Origin: an uncultured Neglectibacter sp.
GTDB taxonomy: Bacteria; Bacillota; Clostridia; Oscillospirales; Acutalibacteraceae
NCBI GenBank assembly: GCA_946554335.1
Contig: CAMNSA010000002.1
Location: 186,001-250,000 of the forward strand
Length of the DNA stretch: 64,000 nucleotides
Direction of reading: 5' to 3'
Shown here: one piece after another, positions 45,377-54,220 of the stretch
How positions within the stretch are numbered: position 1 is the first letter of the stretch
Layout of the letters: every line of letters starts with the position of its first letter
The notes under the pieces: model-generated
Seen by the model: the letters and a program-made list of their open reading frames with translations, nothing else
Database searches by the model: none
Told to the model about the DNA's origin: nothing
Position numbers and translations under genes: made by a program

Positions 45377-45940
45377 TTATTTCAGGGCAGCCTTGCCGCT
45401 GTGACTTTCATAGAGCAAAACCACCGTCACCGCGCAGCAGATCCCCAAAAGCGCGCCGAGAAGCACATCGGAAGGCCAGTGTACGAAGAGAAAAATACGG
45501 GAAAAAGCGATGAGGATGGCGAGAGTGAGCGCCGGTATCCCCAGCTTTTTATCAGTAAAGAGAAGCACCGAGGCCGAGGCGAGGGAAGAGCAGGTGTGCC
45601 CGGAGGGAAAGGAGTATCCTGCGGGCGGAGAAATGAGAAGAGTGCAGTAATTCGGAAATTGCTGGAAGGGCCGGGGCCGGCATACCAGATTCTTGAGCAA
45701 AACCTCCCCCAGCAGAAAGCCAGTTCCCATAGCGCACAGCATGAAAATGCCGGTGCGCCTTTTTTGTGGAAAAAAAAGGAGAATCAGGGCCAAAAGGATC
45801 CAAAAGACCCCGCCCTCCCCCAGATAGGTGAGAATGGGGAACAGCGTGTCCGTAACCGGATTATGAAAGTGCTCCTGGACAAAGGTCATCACGGCGGCGT
45901 CAAAGGAATTGACGGCGGAAAACAGGCTGATGCTGCCCAT
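45377..45940 (-). CDS. PAP2-family phosphatase
   Basis: 187 residues with five to six membrane segments. Phosphatase motifs: KNLVCRPRPFQ (K-x6-RP), SFPSGHTCSS (PSGH) and SRIFLFVHWPSDVLLGALLG (SR-x5-H-x3-D). AAAAAGGAGG lies before the ATG; the open frame upstream is not used. PAP2 enzymes of this type remove phosphate from undecaprenyl pyrophosphate or lipid phosphates at the outer face of the membrane. Substrate not proven. Confidence 0.9.
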   Translation of the reverse strand: MGSISLFSAVNSFDAAVMTFVQEHFHNPVTDTLFPILTYLGEGGVFWILLALILLFFPQKRRTGIFMLCAMGTGFLLGEVLLKNLVCRPRPFQQFPNYCTLLISPPAGYSFPSGHTCSSLASASVLLFTDKKLGIPALTLAILIAFSRIFLFVHWPSDVLLGALLGICCAVTVVLLYESHSGKAALK

Positions 45941-46130
45941 GTGAAAGATCCTCCTTTTTTGTAAAGCCGCTTTCCGTGAGGCGTGACACAATAACCTGCC
46001 GCGCTGAAAAGAAGGGATCTGTAACCAGAATAGCACCTTGTCTGGACAGCGTTGTGTCATGTTTTCTTTTTTTAAAAGAAAAAGCTTCACGCCTTAACCG
46101 TTTTTCGGGAAAGCCGCTGCTCTTTCTGCC

Positions 46131-46203
46131 ATTATATCAAATTTTCGGGGACTGCAACAGCCTTTTTCCCGGATTCATAAAGAATGTCTTTCACGAATAT
46201 AAT
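46131..46203. promoter_or_regulatory. bidirectional promoter region between PAP2 and P-type ATPase
   Basis: A 320-nt gap without a gene. Plus strand: TTCATA (46174-46179), 18 nt, TATAAT (46198-46203) before the ATPase gene. Minus strand: TATAAT at 46131-46136 with a weak TTGCAG 15 nt upstream, giving a leader of about 190 nt for the PAP2 gene. Confidence 0.5.
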
Positions 46204-46260
46204 TTTCTGAGGACAGGACGAAACCTCGGGGAAATTCGAGAGAAAGGCATGGTTTTTCAG

Positions 46261-48888
46261 ATGGAGTTTCACAGCGTAAGCTGGCAGGAAACAGCTGAAC
46301 AGCTGGGCGTAGACCCGCGGCGGGGCCTTGCGCGCACCCAGATCCAAAAGCGGTTTGCAGGCTTTGGCAAAAACGAAATCAAAGAGGGTAAAAAAAAGAA
46401 TCTGCTTTTGCGGTTTTTGGGCCAGTTTAAGGATCTCATGGTCTTGATCCTGCTCATGGCCGCCGGGATCTCCTTTGCGGTGTCATGGTTCGAGGGGGAT
46501 GGGAATTTTGTGGATCCCATCATTATTCTGGCCATTGTGCTGTGCAACGCTCTCATTGGAATGACGCAGGAAATGCGGGCGGATAAAGCAATCGCCGCCT
46601 TGAAGAAGCTCACCTCTCCCCACGCCCATGTGCTGCGGGAGGGAAAACGCTGTGAGGTGGAAAGCTGGCAGCTGGTGCCGGGGGATGTGGTGTTTCTCTC
46701 CTCCGGAGACCTGGTGCCTGCTGATATCCGGCTGCTGAAAACAGTGGAGCTGAAAGCCGAGGAATCAGCTTTGACGGGAGAGTCCCTTCCGGTGGAGAAA
46801 ACGGCGGAGCTTCTCTGTCCGGAGCAAGCTCCCTTGGCGGAACGAAAGAACATGGTGTTCGCCTCTGCCGGAATCGCCTCCGGCTCCGGTGTTGGGATCG
46901 TTGTGAACACCGGAATGAACACGGCTATGGGGAAGATCGCCGCCATGCTGGAAAAGGAAAAAACCCCGGAAACGCCTCTGCAGAAAAAGCTCAGCGAAAC
47001 CGGAAAGGTGCTGGGAGGCGGGGTACTGATCATCTGCCTCGTTATCCTGGGACTGGGGCTTTTGCAGCACACCGCGCCCCTGGAAATGTTTATGATCGCC
47101 ATCAGCCTGGGCGTGGCCGCCATCCCGGAAGGGCTGACGGCGGTGGTGACAATCGTTTTGGCTATGGGCATGAAGCGAATGGCTCAGAAGCGCGCCATCA
47201 TCCGCCATATGCCGGCGGTGGAAACCCTGGGAAGCACCCAGGTGATCTGCTCTGACAAAACGGGGACTCTCACTCAGAATCAGATGACGGTAACGGCGTT
47301 CTGCGGGGCCTATGGAGGGGAAAACCTGGAATCGGCGGGGGCGCAGTTCGCGCTGGAGCTTTCCGTGCTCTGCAACAATTCGGAGATACAGGGCAGCGCA
47401 CTTCTGGGAGACCCTACGGAAACTGCCTTTCTGCCCGCCTGTAAAAAGACGAAAATGCAGCTGGAGGAGGCGTTCCCGCGGGTAGGAGAGATCCCCTTTT
47501 CCTCTCTGAGAAAAATGATGACTACCGTTCACAAGCTGGAAAACGGATACCGTATCATCAGCAAGGGCGCGCCGGATGTGCTGATCGCGCGCTGCAGCAG
47601 GCTGAGAAGAGGAAGGGAAGAGGTTCCCTTTACCGGGGGGATGAAGGCAAAGCTGCTTTCCGATAACGAAAAACTGGCTGCTTCGGCGCTCAGGGTGCTG
47701 GGAGTAGCGTATCGGGATGTTTCCGAGCTTCCCGGAGATGACAGGAGCATCGAAAGCGAACTGGTGTTCTCAGGGCTCATCGGTATGGAAGACCCGCCCC
47801 GGCCGGGAGTCAGGGAAGCGGTGCTGGAATGTAGGCGAGCGGGGATCTTGCCTGTGATGATCACGGGAGATCACGCCGCCACGGCGCTGGCCATTGGAAA
47901 GCGCATCGGCATTACAGGAGAAAACGGGCGGGTGATGACCGGAACGCAGCTGGAGGAGCTTTCCGCCACACAGCTCAGCGAGAAAATTTTCGACTATCAG
48001 ATTTTTGCCAGGGTCTCTCCGGAGCATAAGGTGAAGATCGTCAAAGCCTTTCAGCACAGGGGCATGGTGGTGGCCATGACAGGAGACGGGGTAAACGACG
48101 CGCCGGCTCTCAAAAGCGCGGACATCGGCTGCGCAATGGGGAAAAACGGCACAGAGGTGGCGAAGTCCGCCGCGGATATGGTGCTGACAGACGACGATTT
48201 CTCCACCATCGTCAGCGCGGTGCGGGAGGGCAGAGGGATCTACAGGAATATCCGGAAAACCATCCATTTTTTGCTTTCCTGCAATATCGGAGAGGTGCTG
48301 GTGGTGCTGATGGCCTTCTTGCTTCGCCTGCCCACGCCGCTGCTTGCGATCCATCTGCTGTGGGTGAATCTTGTCACCGATTCTCTTCCGGCACTGGCGC
48401 TGGGGGCGGACCCCTTCGGAAAGGATATCATGGAGGAGCCTCCCCATAAAAGGCAGGAGGGGATTTTTTCCGGGGGAATGGGCTTTTCCATCGCGGTGGA
48501 GGGCTGCCTTGTAGGGGCGCTTTCTCTTTTAGCCTATACCATCGGACGCATCCGATTTGACTTAGACCCCGCAAATCCCGTCATCGGCAGAACCATGGCC
48601 TTCGCGGTGCTGAGCCTTTCCCAGCTGGTGCATAGCTTCAATATGCGCAGCGAACATTCTGTCATTCGGCTGGGGGTCTTCTCCAACCGGAAGCTGAACG
48701 GAGCCTTCCTGATCTGTTCCTTCCTGATGGCCAGCGTGATCCTGTTCCCAACTTTAAATGCCGTATTCAAAACGGCGGCGCTCACATTCTCTCAATGGCT
48801 GATCGTCTGGGCGCTTTCGCTGTTTCCTCTTCTTGCCGTGGAGGGCGAGAAGCTGCTGCTGGAGAGCCGTTCCAAAAATAAGAAATAG
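46261..48888 (+). CDS. Calcium-type cation-transporting P-type ATPase
   Basis: 875 residues, P2 type. N-terminal cation ATPase domain (SVSWQETAEQLGVDPRRGL), actuator ALTGESLPVEK, M4 ion site VAAIPEGLTAVV, phosphorylation motif CSDKTGTLTQNQM, hinge VMITGDHAATALAIGKRIGI, MTGDGVNDAPALKSADIG, M5/M6 SCNIGEVLVVLMAF and LLWVNLVTDSLPALALGADP. The PEGL, N-x-x-E and N-x-x-x-D residues match Ca2+ pumps of the SERCA/LMCA1 group. ATG at 46261 fits the family's normal N terminus; ATG at 46249 is possible. It exports Ca2+ from the cytosol. Confidence 0.93.
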   Translation: MEFHSVSWQETAEQLGVDPRRGLARTQIQKRFAGFGKNEIKEGKKKNLLLRFLGQFKDLMVLILLMAAGISFAVSWFEGDGNFVDPIIILAIVLCNALIGMTQEMRADKAIAALKKLTSPHAHVLREGKRCEVESWQLVPGDVVFLSSGDLVPADIRLLKTVELKAEESALTGESLPVEKTAELLCPEQAPLAERKNMVFASAGIASGSGVGIVVNTGMNTAMGKIAAMLEKEKTPETPLQKKLSETGKVLGGGVLIICLVILGLGLLQHTAPLEMFMIAISLGVAAIPEGLTAVVTIVLAMGMKRMAQKRAIIRHMPAVETLGSTQVICSDKTGTLTQNQMTVTAFCGAYGGENLESAGAQFALELSVLCNNSEIQGSALLGDPTETAFLPACKKTKMQLEEAFPRVGEIPFSSLRKMMTTVHKLENGYRIISKGAPDVLIARCSRLRRGREEVPFTGGMKAKLLSDNEKLAASALRVLGVAYRDVSELPGDDRSIESELVFSGLIGMEDPPRPGVREAVLECRRAGILPVMITGDHAATALAIGKRIGITGENGRVMTGTQLEELSATQLSEKIFDYQIFARVSPEHKVKIVKAFQHRGMVVAMTGDGVNDAPALKSADIGCAMGKNGTEVAKSAADMVLTDDDFSTIVSAVREGRGIYRNIRKTIHFLLSCNIGEVLVVLMAFLLRLPTPLLAIHLLWVNLVTDSLPALALGADPFGKDIMEEPPHKRQEGIFSGGMGFSIAVEGCLVGALSLLAYTIGRIRFDLDPANPVIGRTMAFAVLSLSQLVHSFNMRSEHSVIRLGVFSNRKLNGAFLICSFLMASVILFPTLNAVFKTAALTFSQWLIVWALSLFPLLAVEGEKLLLESRSKNKK

Positions 48889-48909
48889 GGGCGCCTCAGG
48901 CGCCCCTAA
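48887..48909 (+). terminator. terminator after the ATPase gene
   Basis: TAGGGGCGCC-TCA-GGCGCCCCTA; the T-rich stretch after it is interrupted (AAATGTTCTT). Confidence 0.55.
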
Positions 48910-48945
48910 ATGTTCTTGATCTAAAGAGGCGCTAAGGTCAAAGGC

Positions 48946-48978
48946 CCTTTCTAACAACTAATAACTCCCCTCTAATAA
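48946..48978. repeat. CTAA-rich repeat tract (copy 4) at the nfo stop
   Basis: CTAACAACTAATAACTCCCC then CTAATAACC. On the minus strand the nfo TAG stop is the first TTAG unit (GGTTATTAG). Confidence 0.6.
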
Positions 48979-49811
48979 CCAGCACGGTAAAGGCTTTTTA
49001 CCATCGCGATCTCTCTCCCGTACCCTGCCAGATCATTGGGCGTCTCCAGATAAAACGGCAGTTCCCGAAGCTGTGGGTGGTTGACGAGCTGTTCTATCGC
49101 GTCAAGCCCCAGCTCGCCTTCGCCCAGCTTTTGGTGCCGGTCCTTGTGGCTTCCCAGAGGGTTCATGGTGTCGTTTAAATGGATGGCCTTGAGCTTAGGA
49201 AGGCCGATCACACGGTCAAAGTCCTCCAACACAGCATTGAGACGCCCTTTGATATCGTAGCCTCCGTCAAAAACATGGCAGGTGTCCAGACACACGCCCA
49301 TTTTTTCCGGGAGACTTACCCGCTTCAGGATCTCCTGAAGCTCCTCAAAGCTTCTCCCCACCTCTGAGCCCTTTCCCGCCATGGTTTCCAGCAGCACGGT
49401 GGTGGACTGATTGGGGGAGAGAATCTCATTTAGCTGGGAAGCGATGAGCTCGATGCCCTTTTTCGCCCCCTGCTTTACATGGCTTCCGGGATGAAAATTA
49501 TAGAGGCTTCCCGGGATATGCTCCAGCCGCATAAGGTCGTCTGCCATGGTGTTTCTCGCAAACTCCCTGAGCCCTTCGTCTGCCGCACATGCATTCAGGG
49601 TGTAGGGGGCGTGGGCCAGAATGGGGAAAAAGTGATGTTCCTCCGCCAGTGCACGATAGGCGGCAATATCGGATAAATCCAGCTCTTTCGCTTTTCCGCC
49701 TCGGGGATTACGGGTGAAAAACTGAAAGGTGTTGGCTCCGATTTTCAGGGCTTCCTCTCCCATATGGAGAAATCCCTTTGCGCTGGAGAGATGGCATCCG
49801 ATTTTCAGCAT
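48972..49811 (-). CDS. nfo: Endonuclease IV
   Basis: 279 residues, TIM barrel with three zinc ions. Motifs: [120 protein letters not shown]. It cuts abasic sites in base excision repair. AAGGAGG before the ATG at 49811; the longer frame overlaps the NUDIX gene by much more. The start overlaps the NUDIX stop by 7 nt, so both are in one transcript. Confidence 0.96.
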   Translation of the reverse strand: MLKIGCHLSSAKGFLHMGEEALKIGANTFQFFTRNPRGGKAKELDLSDIAAYRALAEEHHFFPILAHAPYTLNACAADEGLREFARNTMADDLMRLEHIPGSLYNFHPGSHVKQGAKKGIELIASQLNEILSPNQSTTVLLETMAGKGSEVGRSFEELQEILKRVSLPEKMGVCLDTCHVFDGGYDIKGRLNAVLEDFDRVIGLPKLKAIHLNDTMNPLGSHKDRHQKLGEGELGLDAIEQLVNHPQLRELPFYLETPNDLAGYGREIAMVKSLYRAGY

Positions 49812-50338
49812 GGCGCGGCCTCCTTGTCTGGCAGAGAAAAGGGCTCTGTTTTCAACAGCTCCTCCATGATAGAGGTTTCCCGCAAAACCCAGGGATTCCT
49901 CTCTTTCTTCAAAAGCGCCCGGTTTTTTTCCAGAGCCGGGGGCAGAGCGAACCACACCGGGCGAAATTCTTCTTCCAGCTCATAGTCTTCCAGAGAAAGA
50001 GCAGAAGGCGCGCCCTCTACCTCGCAGAAAAAGTAGTGGGAGGTCATTTCCAGAATATCGGCGGTCGTTCCCCTGCGCCGTTCTTTTGCGGTGCACCAGA
50101 GCTTTTGAGAGCCTGCCTTCATACGGTAGCCGGTCTCTTCCAGAATCTCCCGGGACAAAGCGTCCTCAAGGCTCTCGTTTTCCTCTACGCCTCCGCCTGG
50201 GAATTTGTAGTCTCCAAACTTGTTGGTCACCAGGAGAAGCTTTCTGTTGTTTACAATGATCCCCCTCACCGCGGTGCGGAATAACACAGAGCCGCCCTCG
50301 GGATAGTTTTTACTGTCAAAAATGAAGGTTCGTTCCAT
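49805..50338 (-). CDS. NUDIX hydrolase
   Basis: 177 residues. Complete NUDIX box [24 protein letters not shown] (G-x5-E-x7-RE-x-x-E-E-x-G-h), preceded by [25 protein letters not shown]. Substrate unknown; it could clean oxidised or unusual nucleotides, which would fit its coupling to endonuclease IV. The C terminus contains a charged helix region. Confidence 0.9.
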   Translation of the reverse strand: MERTFIFDSKNYPEGGSVLFRTAVRGIIVNNRKLLLVTNKFGDYKFPGGGVEENESLEDALSREILEETGYRMKAGSQKLWCTAKERRRGTTADILEMTSHYFFCEVEGAPSALSLEDYELEEEFRPVWFALPPALEKNRALLKKERNPWVLRETSIMEELLKTEPFSLPDKEAAPC

Positions 50339-50344
50339 GGGGAA

Positions 50345-51070
50345 TTATTCCTTTTCCAGAATATTGGTGGTGATGAAATCCACACCCCATGAGATCAGGC
50401 GCCGGGCGTCCTCCTCCTCGTTTACCGTCCAGCAGTTGACGGTGATCCCTTTGGCGTGAAATTCCTCTACCAGCTCCTTTGTCAAAACGGGGAAATAGAT
50501 GTCCAGGTCGATCTTATCTGCGGCAAGCCGGTCGGAAAGTCCCGCAGGAATGGTGCTTGTCAGGAACTGGCAGGGCTGAGCGGGAAGAAGCTTTCTCAGC
50601 TTTACAAGGTTTTCATAGGCAAAGGCGATGAAAACCACATGGTCAAGCCATCCGATTTCCCGGATCCGCGCGACGATCTCCTGAAGCTCTTCCGGCGTGA
50701 AGTCGGATTTCAGCTCCAAGACAGCGGTCTTTTCGTACTGCTTGCAGATGCCGATATATTCCTCTAAGGTGGGAAGGCACAGGTCGTTCCGGTCCTTTTT
50801 CCCGTTTCGGTTTTGAAGCCGGATCTGCCTCAAAGAGTCAAAGGTACTCTCTTCCACATTGATCTGGTCGCCGCTTACCCGGAGGGTATCCCCATCGTGG
50901 ATCAAAATGAAATTTCCGTCGGCGGTGCGGTGAATGTCTGTTTCGATCCCGTAATAAGAGCGGTTTCCCGCGGCTACGAAAGCTGCGCAGGTGTTTTCCT
51001 TTTCCAGTCCGCTCAGGCCTCGGTGGGCCACCAGCTGAGTTTTTCCGGCGTTTACTTTGCAGGTGTTCAT
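50345..51070 (-). CDS. Glycerophosphodiester phosphodiesterase
   Basis: 241 residues, GDPD TIM barrel. Motifs: LVAHRGLSGLEKENTCAAFVAA (H-R...E-N-T), GIETDIHRTADGNFILIHDGDTLRVSG (E-x-D metal site and H-D), LPTLEEYI, AVLELKSDF (E-x-K), and the C-terminal VNCWTVNEEEDARRLISWGVDFITTN. It releases glycerol 3-phosphate from glycerophosphodiesters. No signal peptide, so probably cytosolic. AAAAAGGAG lies 9 nt before the ATG. Confidence 0.95.
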   Translation of the reverse strand: MNTCKVNAGKTQLVAHRGLSGLEKENTCAAFVAAGNRSYYGIETDIHRTADGNFILIHDGDTLRVSGDQINVEESTFDSLRQIRLQNRNGKKDRNDLCLPTLEEYIGICKQYEKTAVLELKSDFTPEELQEIVARIREIGWLDHVVFIAFAYENLVKLRKLLPAQPCQFLTSTIPAGLSDRLAADKIDLDIYFPVLTKELVEEFHAKGITVNCWTVNEEEDARRLISWGVDFITTNILEKE

Positions 51071-51093
51071 GATAGAAGACTCCTTTTTCACTT

Positions 51094-51870
51094 TTATCTG
51101 TCAGAGCAAGGCTCTGAATCTGCTGGCTTGAGGGCCCTGGTGGCCCAGAAGGTGGGGATATGATACTCGTGCAGCTTTCCCTCTCCGTTGAAGTCCTCAT
51201 AAAGATGGGTGAGGAGAAAGCCGGCTTCCAGCTGGCCGCCGATCTGCTCTTCCAGAGTGTGGGAAAACTGAATTCCCCAATCGTTTTTCATGGAGTCCTC
51301 ATAGAGCGCGGGGTCCTTTAAGGGGTCAGAGGGCAGCTTGTATTTTAAGAAGGTTTCCGTTTCGTCGAAAATAAAGTTCATGCCGTTGTCCAGACCGCAC
51401 AGCAGAACGCCGTTTTCCCTGAGGATCCGGAAACACTCCCGAAAAATCGGCTTGACCTCCCTGACATAGCAGTTGGAAACGGGATGAAAGATCAAGTCAA
51501 AGGAGTTGTCCTCAAAGGGCAGGGGCTTTGTCATGTCGCACTGCAAAACCTCCACCTCATAGCCCTCCCGCCGGGCCACTTGACGCTCCGCCTCGCATTG
51601 GGCAAGAGAGTAATCCAGAACGGTGCAGTTAGCCCCCAGGGCGGAGAAAATGGGGATCTGCTGCCCGCCTCCGCTGGCAAGGCCCAGCACCTTTTTCCCG
51701 TTCAGGTCGCCGAACCAGTGATGTGGGACCGCCTTTGTGGGCGTGAGGAGCACCTGCCACTCTCCGTCTTTTGCCTTTTGGTATTCCTCGTGAGTGATCG
51801 ATTTTCCCCATTGCCAGCCGTTCTCGCACCACCGATCGATCACTTTGGAATTGATCTCCTGGTATTCCAT
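51094..51870 (-). CDS. Class I SAM-dependent methyltransferase
   Basis: 258 residues. SAM motif I GKKVLGLASGGGQQIPIFSALG near residue 60, acidic end of strand 2 VLDYSLAQCEAE, VEVLQCDMTKPLPFEDNSFDLIFHPVSNCY (motifs II-III), FRECFRILRENGVLLCGLDNG. The N-terminal YQEINSKVIDRWCENGWQWGKSITHEEY is typical of a small methyltransferase group in Clostridia. Substrate unknown. AAAAAGGAG precedes the ATG. First gene of the methyltransferase-gdpD-NUDIX-nfo run. Confidence 0.88.
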   Translation of the reverse strand: MEYQEINSKVIDRWCENGWQWGKSITHEEYQKAKDGEWQVLLTPTKAVPHHWFGDLNGKKVLGLASGGGQQIPIFSALGANCTVLDYSLAQCEAERQVARREGYEVEVLQCDMTKPLPFEDNSFDLIFHPVSNCYVREVKPIFRECFRILRENGVLLCGLDNGMNFIFDETETFLKYKLPSDPLKDPALYEDSMKNDWGIQFSHTLEEQIGGQLEAGFLLTHLYEDFNGEGKLHEYHIPTFWATRALKPADSEPCSDR

Positions 51871-52081
51871 CGGTTTCTCCTTTTTGAAAGCTCTTATCAA
51901 AGCAGCGGACTGAATCGCTCTATATTGCGCCGTCCGCACAATACGGAGCGCACGGGTAAGTCTCTGTCGTTTTTTCTATCATACCTCTTGAAAGGTCAAT
52001 TAGCAAGGAGAGATTTCCATAGGCTTCTCTCTCCAAAATAAAAACAGCCTCGCGCTTCTAAAAATAGAACCGCAAAGCTGC

Positions 52082-52285
52082 TTATTCATCGGGAATATAT
52101 TCGGCTACATCTTCTAACCGGCAATTCAAAATTGCACATAGCTTGTCCAGCGTATGCGTTGATACCGGCAGATTAGCCTGGAGACGCTGAACGGTTGCAT
52201 GGCTCATGCCGTGCTTGAAACGCAGGGTATAGGTTGTCACCTTCTGTTCTGCCATTGTTTTCCACAACGGCGCATAGTGAATCAT
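52082..52285 (-). CDS. Small XRE/Cro-type helix-turn-helix regulator
   Basis: 67 residues, almost only an HTH domain: IHYAPLWKTMAEQKVTTYTL then a recognition part around MSHATVQRLQANLPVSTHTLDKLCAILNCRLEDVAEYIPDE. This is the HTH_26-like form found in mobile elements and phages. AAGGAGG lies before the ATG. It is divergent from the SLOG gene and the space between contains paired TATGGCT half-sites, so it probably regulates both. Confidence 0.85.
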   Translation of the reverse strand: MIHYAPLWKTMAEQKVTTYTLRFKHGMSHATVQRLQANLPVSTHTLDKLCAILNCRLEDVAEYIPDE

Positions 52286-52299
52286 CGTCTCCGGCCTCC

Positions 52300-52328
52300 T
52301 TTACAGTCTTTATTATGGCTGATATAAT
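52300..52328 (+). promoter_or_regulatory. promoter of the SLOG/DUF1273 gene
   Basis: TTTACA, 17 nt, TATAAT. The -10 box lies between the two half-sites of the first operator. Confidence 0.8.
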
Positions 52329-52359
52329 GGCCATATGGTATGGCTATTATTTAGCCATA
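52314..52359. promoter_or_regulatory. two paired operators for a divergent regulator
   Basis: Pair 1: TATGGCT (52314-52320) and GGCCATA (52329-52335). Pair 2: TATGGCT (52339-52345) and AGCCATA (52353-52359). Equivalent bases of the two pairs are about 25 nt apart. Likely the binding sites of the adjacent XRE protein. Confidence 0.7.
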
Positions 52360-52377
52360 CCACAAAGGAGGCGGATT

Positions 52378-52899
52378 ATGATATTTGAAAAATGTTGTGC
52401 ATTTACAGGCCATCGTCCGAGGAAGTTTCCCTGGGGCTACGACGAGTCCGATGCCCGATGTGTCGCGCTGAAAGAAACGCTTACCAAAGAGATTGCCAAG
52501 CTGGTTGAGGCCGGATATACCGATTTCCTATCCGGTATGGCGGAGGGAGCGGATACCTGGGCGGCGCTTGCTGTCCTTGCTCTGAAAAGAAAGAATCCCG
52601 CGTTGAAGCTTCACTGTATCCTGCCCTGTGAGGGACAGGGGGACAAGTGGTCAGCTTCAGCGCGGGAACTCTATTTTTCTATTTTGGAGCAGGCGGACGA
52701 GGTCGTGTATGTGAGTCGGGAATACCATGACGGCTGTATGCTCAAACGCAACCGCTATCTGGTAGATCACGCCGCCTGCCTGCTGGCTGTTTATGATGGA
52801 GAATGGAGGGGAGGGACGGCGATGACGGTGCGGTATGCCCGGAAGCTGGGGCGGGAGGTTATCGCTTTAAATCCCAATGCGGTAATGCCAACCTTCTAA
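52378..52899 (+). CDS. SLOG/DUF1273-family protein (YpsA-like)
   Basis: 173 residues, Rossmann-like SLOG fold. Motifs: CAFTGHRPRKFPWGYDESD at the N terminus, FLSGMAEGADTWAALAVLAL, LHCILPCEGQGDKWSASARELY, ADEVVYVSREYHDGCMLKRNRYLVDHA, LLAVYDGEWRGGTAMTVRYAR. SLOG proteins bind nucleotides or related ligands and occur in defence and mobile-element contexts; Bacillus YpsA affects division. AAAGGAGG before the ATG. Paired with a divergent XRE gene. Its precise role is unknown. Confidence 0.88.
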   Translation: MIFEKCCAFTGHRPRKFPWGYDESDARCVALKETLTKEIAKLVEAGYTDFLSGMAEGADTWAALAVLALKRKNPALKLHCILPCEGQGDKWSASARELYFSILEQADEVVYVSREYHDGCMLKRNRYLVDHAACLLAVYDGEWRGGTAMTVRYARKLGREVIALNPNAVMPTF

Positions 52900-52991
52900 A
52901 GATGTTTGTGGCTTATGCAAATATCTCTCCCTTTTTTCCACCCAATATGATATAATAACAAAAACTTTGCAATGTCTGTGAGGAAACTGAT

Positions 52992-53114
52992 ATGTCCACC
53001 AACCTCTCCAAACAGAAGCGGGACGACCTGCTCTCCAAAATCTCCGCGATCCGGGCCTATATCGCCGCCGCGCCCTGCGCGAGTTTTTCGGCGGCAAGGG
53101 CGGCGGTGGGCTGA
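52992..53114 (+). pseudogene. 5' stub of a type III restriction-modification methyltransferase (mod) gene
   Basis: Forty codons: STNLSKQKRDDLLSKISAI, RAYIAAAP, then unrelated residues and a stop. The first 28 residues match the usual N terminus of Clostridial Mod subunits, which continue DENTGNLLSYLSELEKDV; the match ends at about 53076, where the sequence becomes the 3' end of the opposite-strand DUF4180 gene. A TATAAT at 52951-52956 and GAGGAAACTGAT before the ATG are left over from the lost gene. No catalytic domain remains. The Mod reading is from memory of the family. Confidence 0.6.
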
Positions 53115-53434
53115 AAGTAAATGTCCCGCCCGTGATTGCTCTCATACATAAAGTCCTTTAAGGGCTTGCTGGTATACTTGGAAAAATCCCCGTACACCGC
53201 AAAGCGCACGCCGTAGTTGATGAATTTCTGCAAAATTTCTCCTGCCAGGCAGGTGCTCAAAACAAAGAAGTCATTGATTATGGCCTCTTTATTTAAAGCG
53301 ATATTGGTGCAGCCTGTGTCATATTTCACCGTCATGATCAGTTCCAACGCGGACTGGACGTCCTTGATCAGCACCTCATCGCTGTTTATGACCGCGATCT
53401 CTGTATTGCTTATCTTTAAAACTTCTGTTTTCAT
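53057..53434 (-). CDS. DUF4180-family protein, C terminus altered by a junction
   Basis: 125 residues: MKTEVLKISNTEIAVINSDEVLIKDVQSALELIMTVKYDTGC at the start (quoted by its ends MKTEVL and YDTGC), IALNKEAIINDFFVLSTCLAGEILQKFINYGVRFAVYGDFS, YTSKPLKDFMYESNHGRDIYF. Family members end near EKLAQ; here GAAAI and a stop are added from the opposite strand of the mod stub. The family is unannotated in function. It lies 12 nt downstream of the GNAT gene. Confidence 0.8.
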   Translation of the reverse strand: MKTEVLKISNTEIAVINSDEVLIKDVQSALELIMTVKYDTGCTNIALNKEAIINDFFVLSTCLAGEILQKFINYGVRFAVYGDFSKYTSKPLKDFMYESNHGRDIYFQPTAALAAEKLAQGAAAI

Positions 53435-53446
53435 GTTGTACCTCTT

Positions 53447-54217
53447 TCACTTGTTCATTTCGTCAACGATGTTCTTGGGCTTCACCGTCATTTCCACCCA
53501 GGCAGGGACAAAGCCGCTTTTTACGGCGTTTCGGGCGGAGCGGATGTTTGACCAGGCGCAGCAATAAAACGGGACCTTTCCTCTTTCCAGAATTTCCACG
53601 GCCAAATTGCTTGTCATAGCGGAGGCGATCCCTTTTCTGCGGTATTCCGGCAGCACATCCACGCCGATCTGCCACATCTCTTCACAGTCGGCGGAGCAGG
53701 CCGCAAGCCCAATCAGCTTCCCCTTTTCAAAGGCGCCCACGCCCAAAACATCCAGCTCTTTTCTGTCCTTGCACAGCGCGTTGCTCCACTGGGGCACATA
53801 GAGCTCTGAAAAGTCTTTTTGCTCCAGAACCTTCAGCTCGTAGTCACAGGACAGGCGCGTGAGCTTATTCAGATCGGGCAGAAAATATTCCGCCATAAAG
53901 CAGACCTTCTGGCCGAAAGGCTCCAGGCGCTCCTCCAGCCAGTGCAGATTCGGTGTTTCAAAGCAGTGGAAGAATTCAAATTTCTGAAGATACTCTTCCA
54001 CAAGTTCCCTGTATTCTCCTTTTACGGACGCGACGATATTGCTTCCATAGGAAACCAGGTTGCAGGCGATAGGCTCTTTGTAATATTTTCTGGCCAAAGG
54101 GCTGAGACTGAATTCTACAACGACATTTGCGCTTTTCAGAAAATCTGTATCGGACGCGTTAAGGTCTATGGCGGACTGCTGCATTGCAATTTTCAATATT
54201 TCTTGATTGCTGAACAT
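53447..54217 (-). CDS. GNAT-family N-acetyltransferase
   Basis: 256 residues: an N-terminal domain of about 130 residues and a C-terminal GNAT fold with LIGLAACSADCEEMWQIGVDVLPEYRRKGIASAMTSNLAVEILERGKVPFYCCAWSNIRSARNAVKSGFVPAW (quoted by its ends LIGLAA and GFVPAW; the acetyl-CoA loop is RRKGIA). GGGAG lies 5 nt before the ATG and within the last codons of the preceding frameshifted gene, so translation may be coupled. Substrate unknown. Confidence 0.88.
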   Translation of the reverse strand: MFSNQEILKIAMQQSAIDLNASDTDFLKSANVVVEFSLSPLARKYYKEPIACNLVSYGSNIVASVKGEYRELVEEYLQKFEFFHCFETPNLHWLEERLEPFGQKVCFMAEYFLPDLNKLTRLSCDYELKVLEQKDFSELYVPQWSNALCKDRKELDVLGVGAFEKGKLIGLAACSADCEEMWQIGVDVLPEYRRKGIASAMTSNLAVEILERGKVPFYCCAWSNIRSARNAVKSGFVPAWVEMTVKPKNIVDEMNK

Positions 54218-54220
54218 GAA

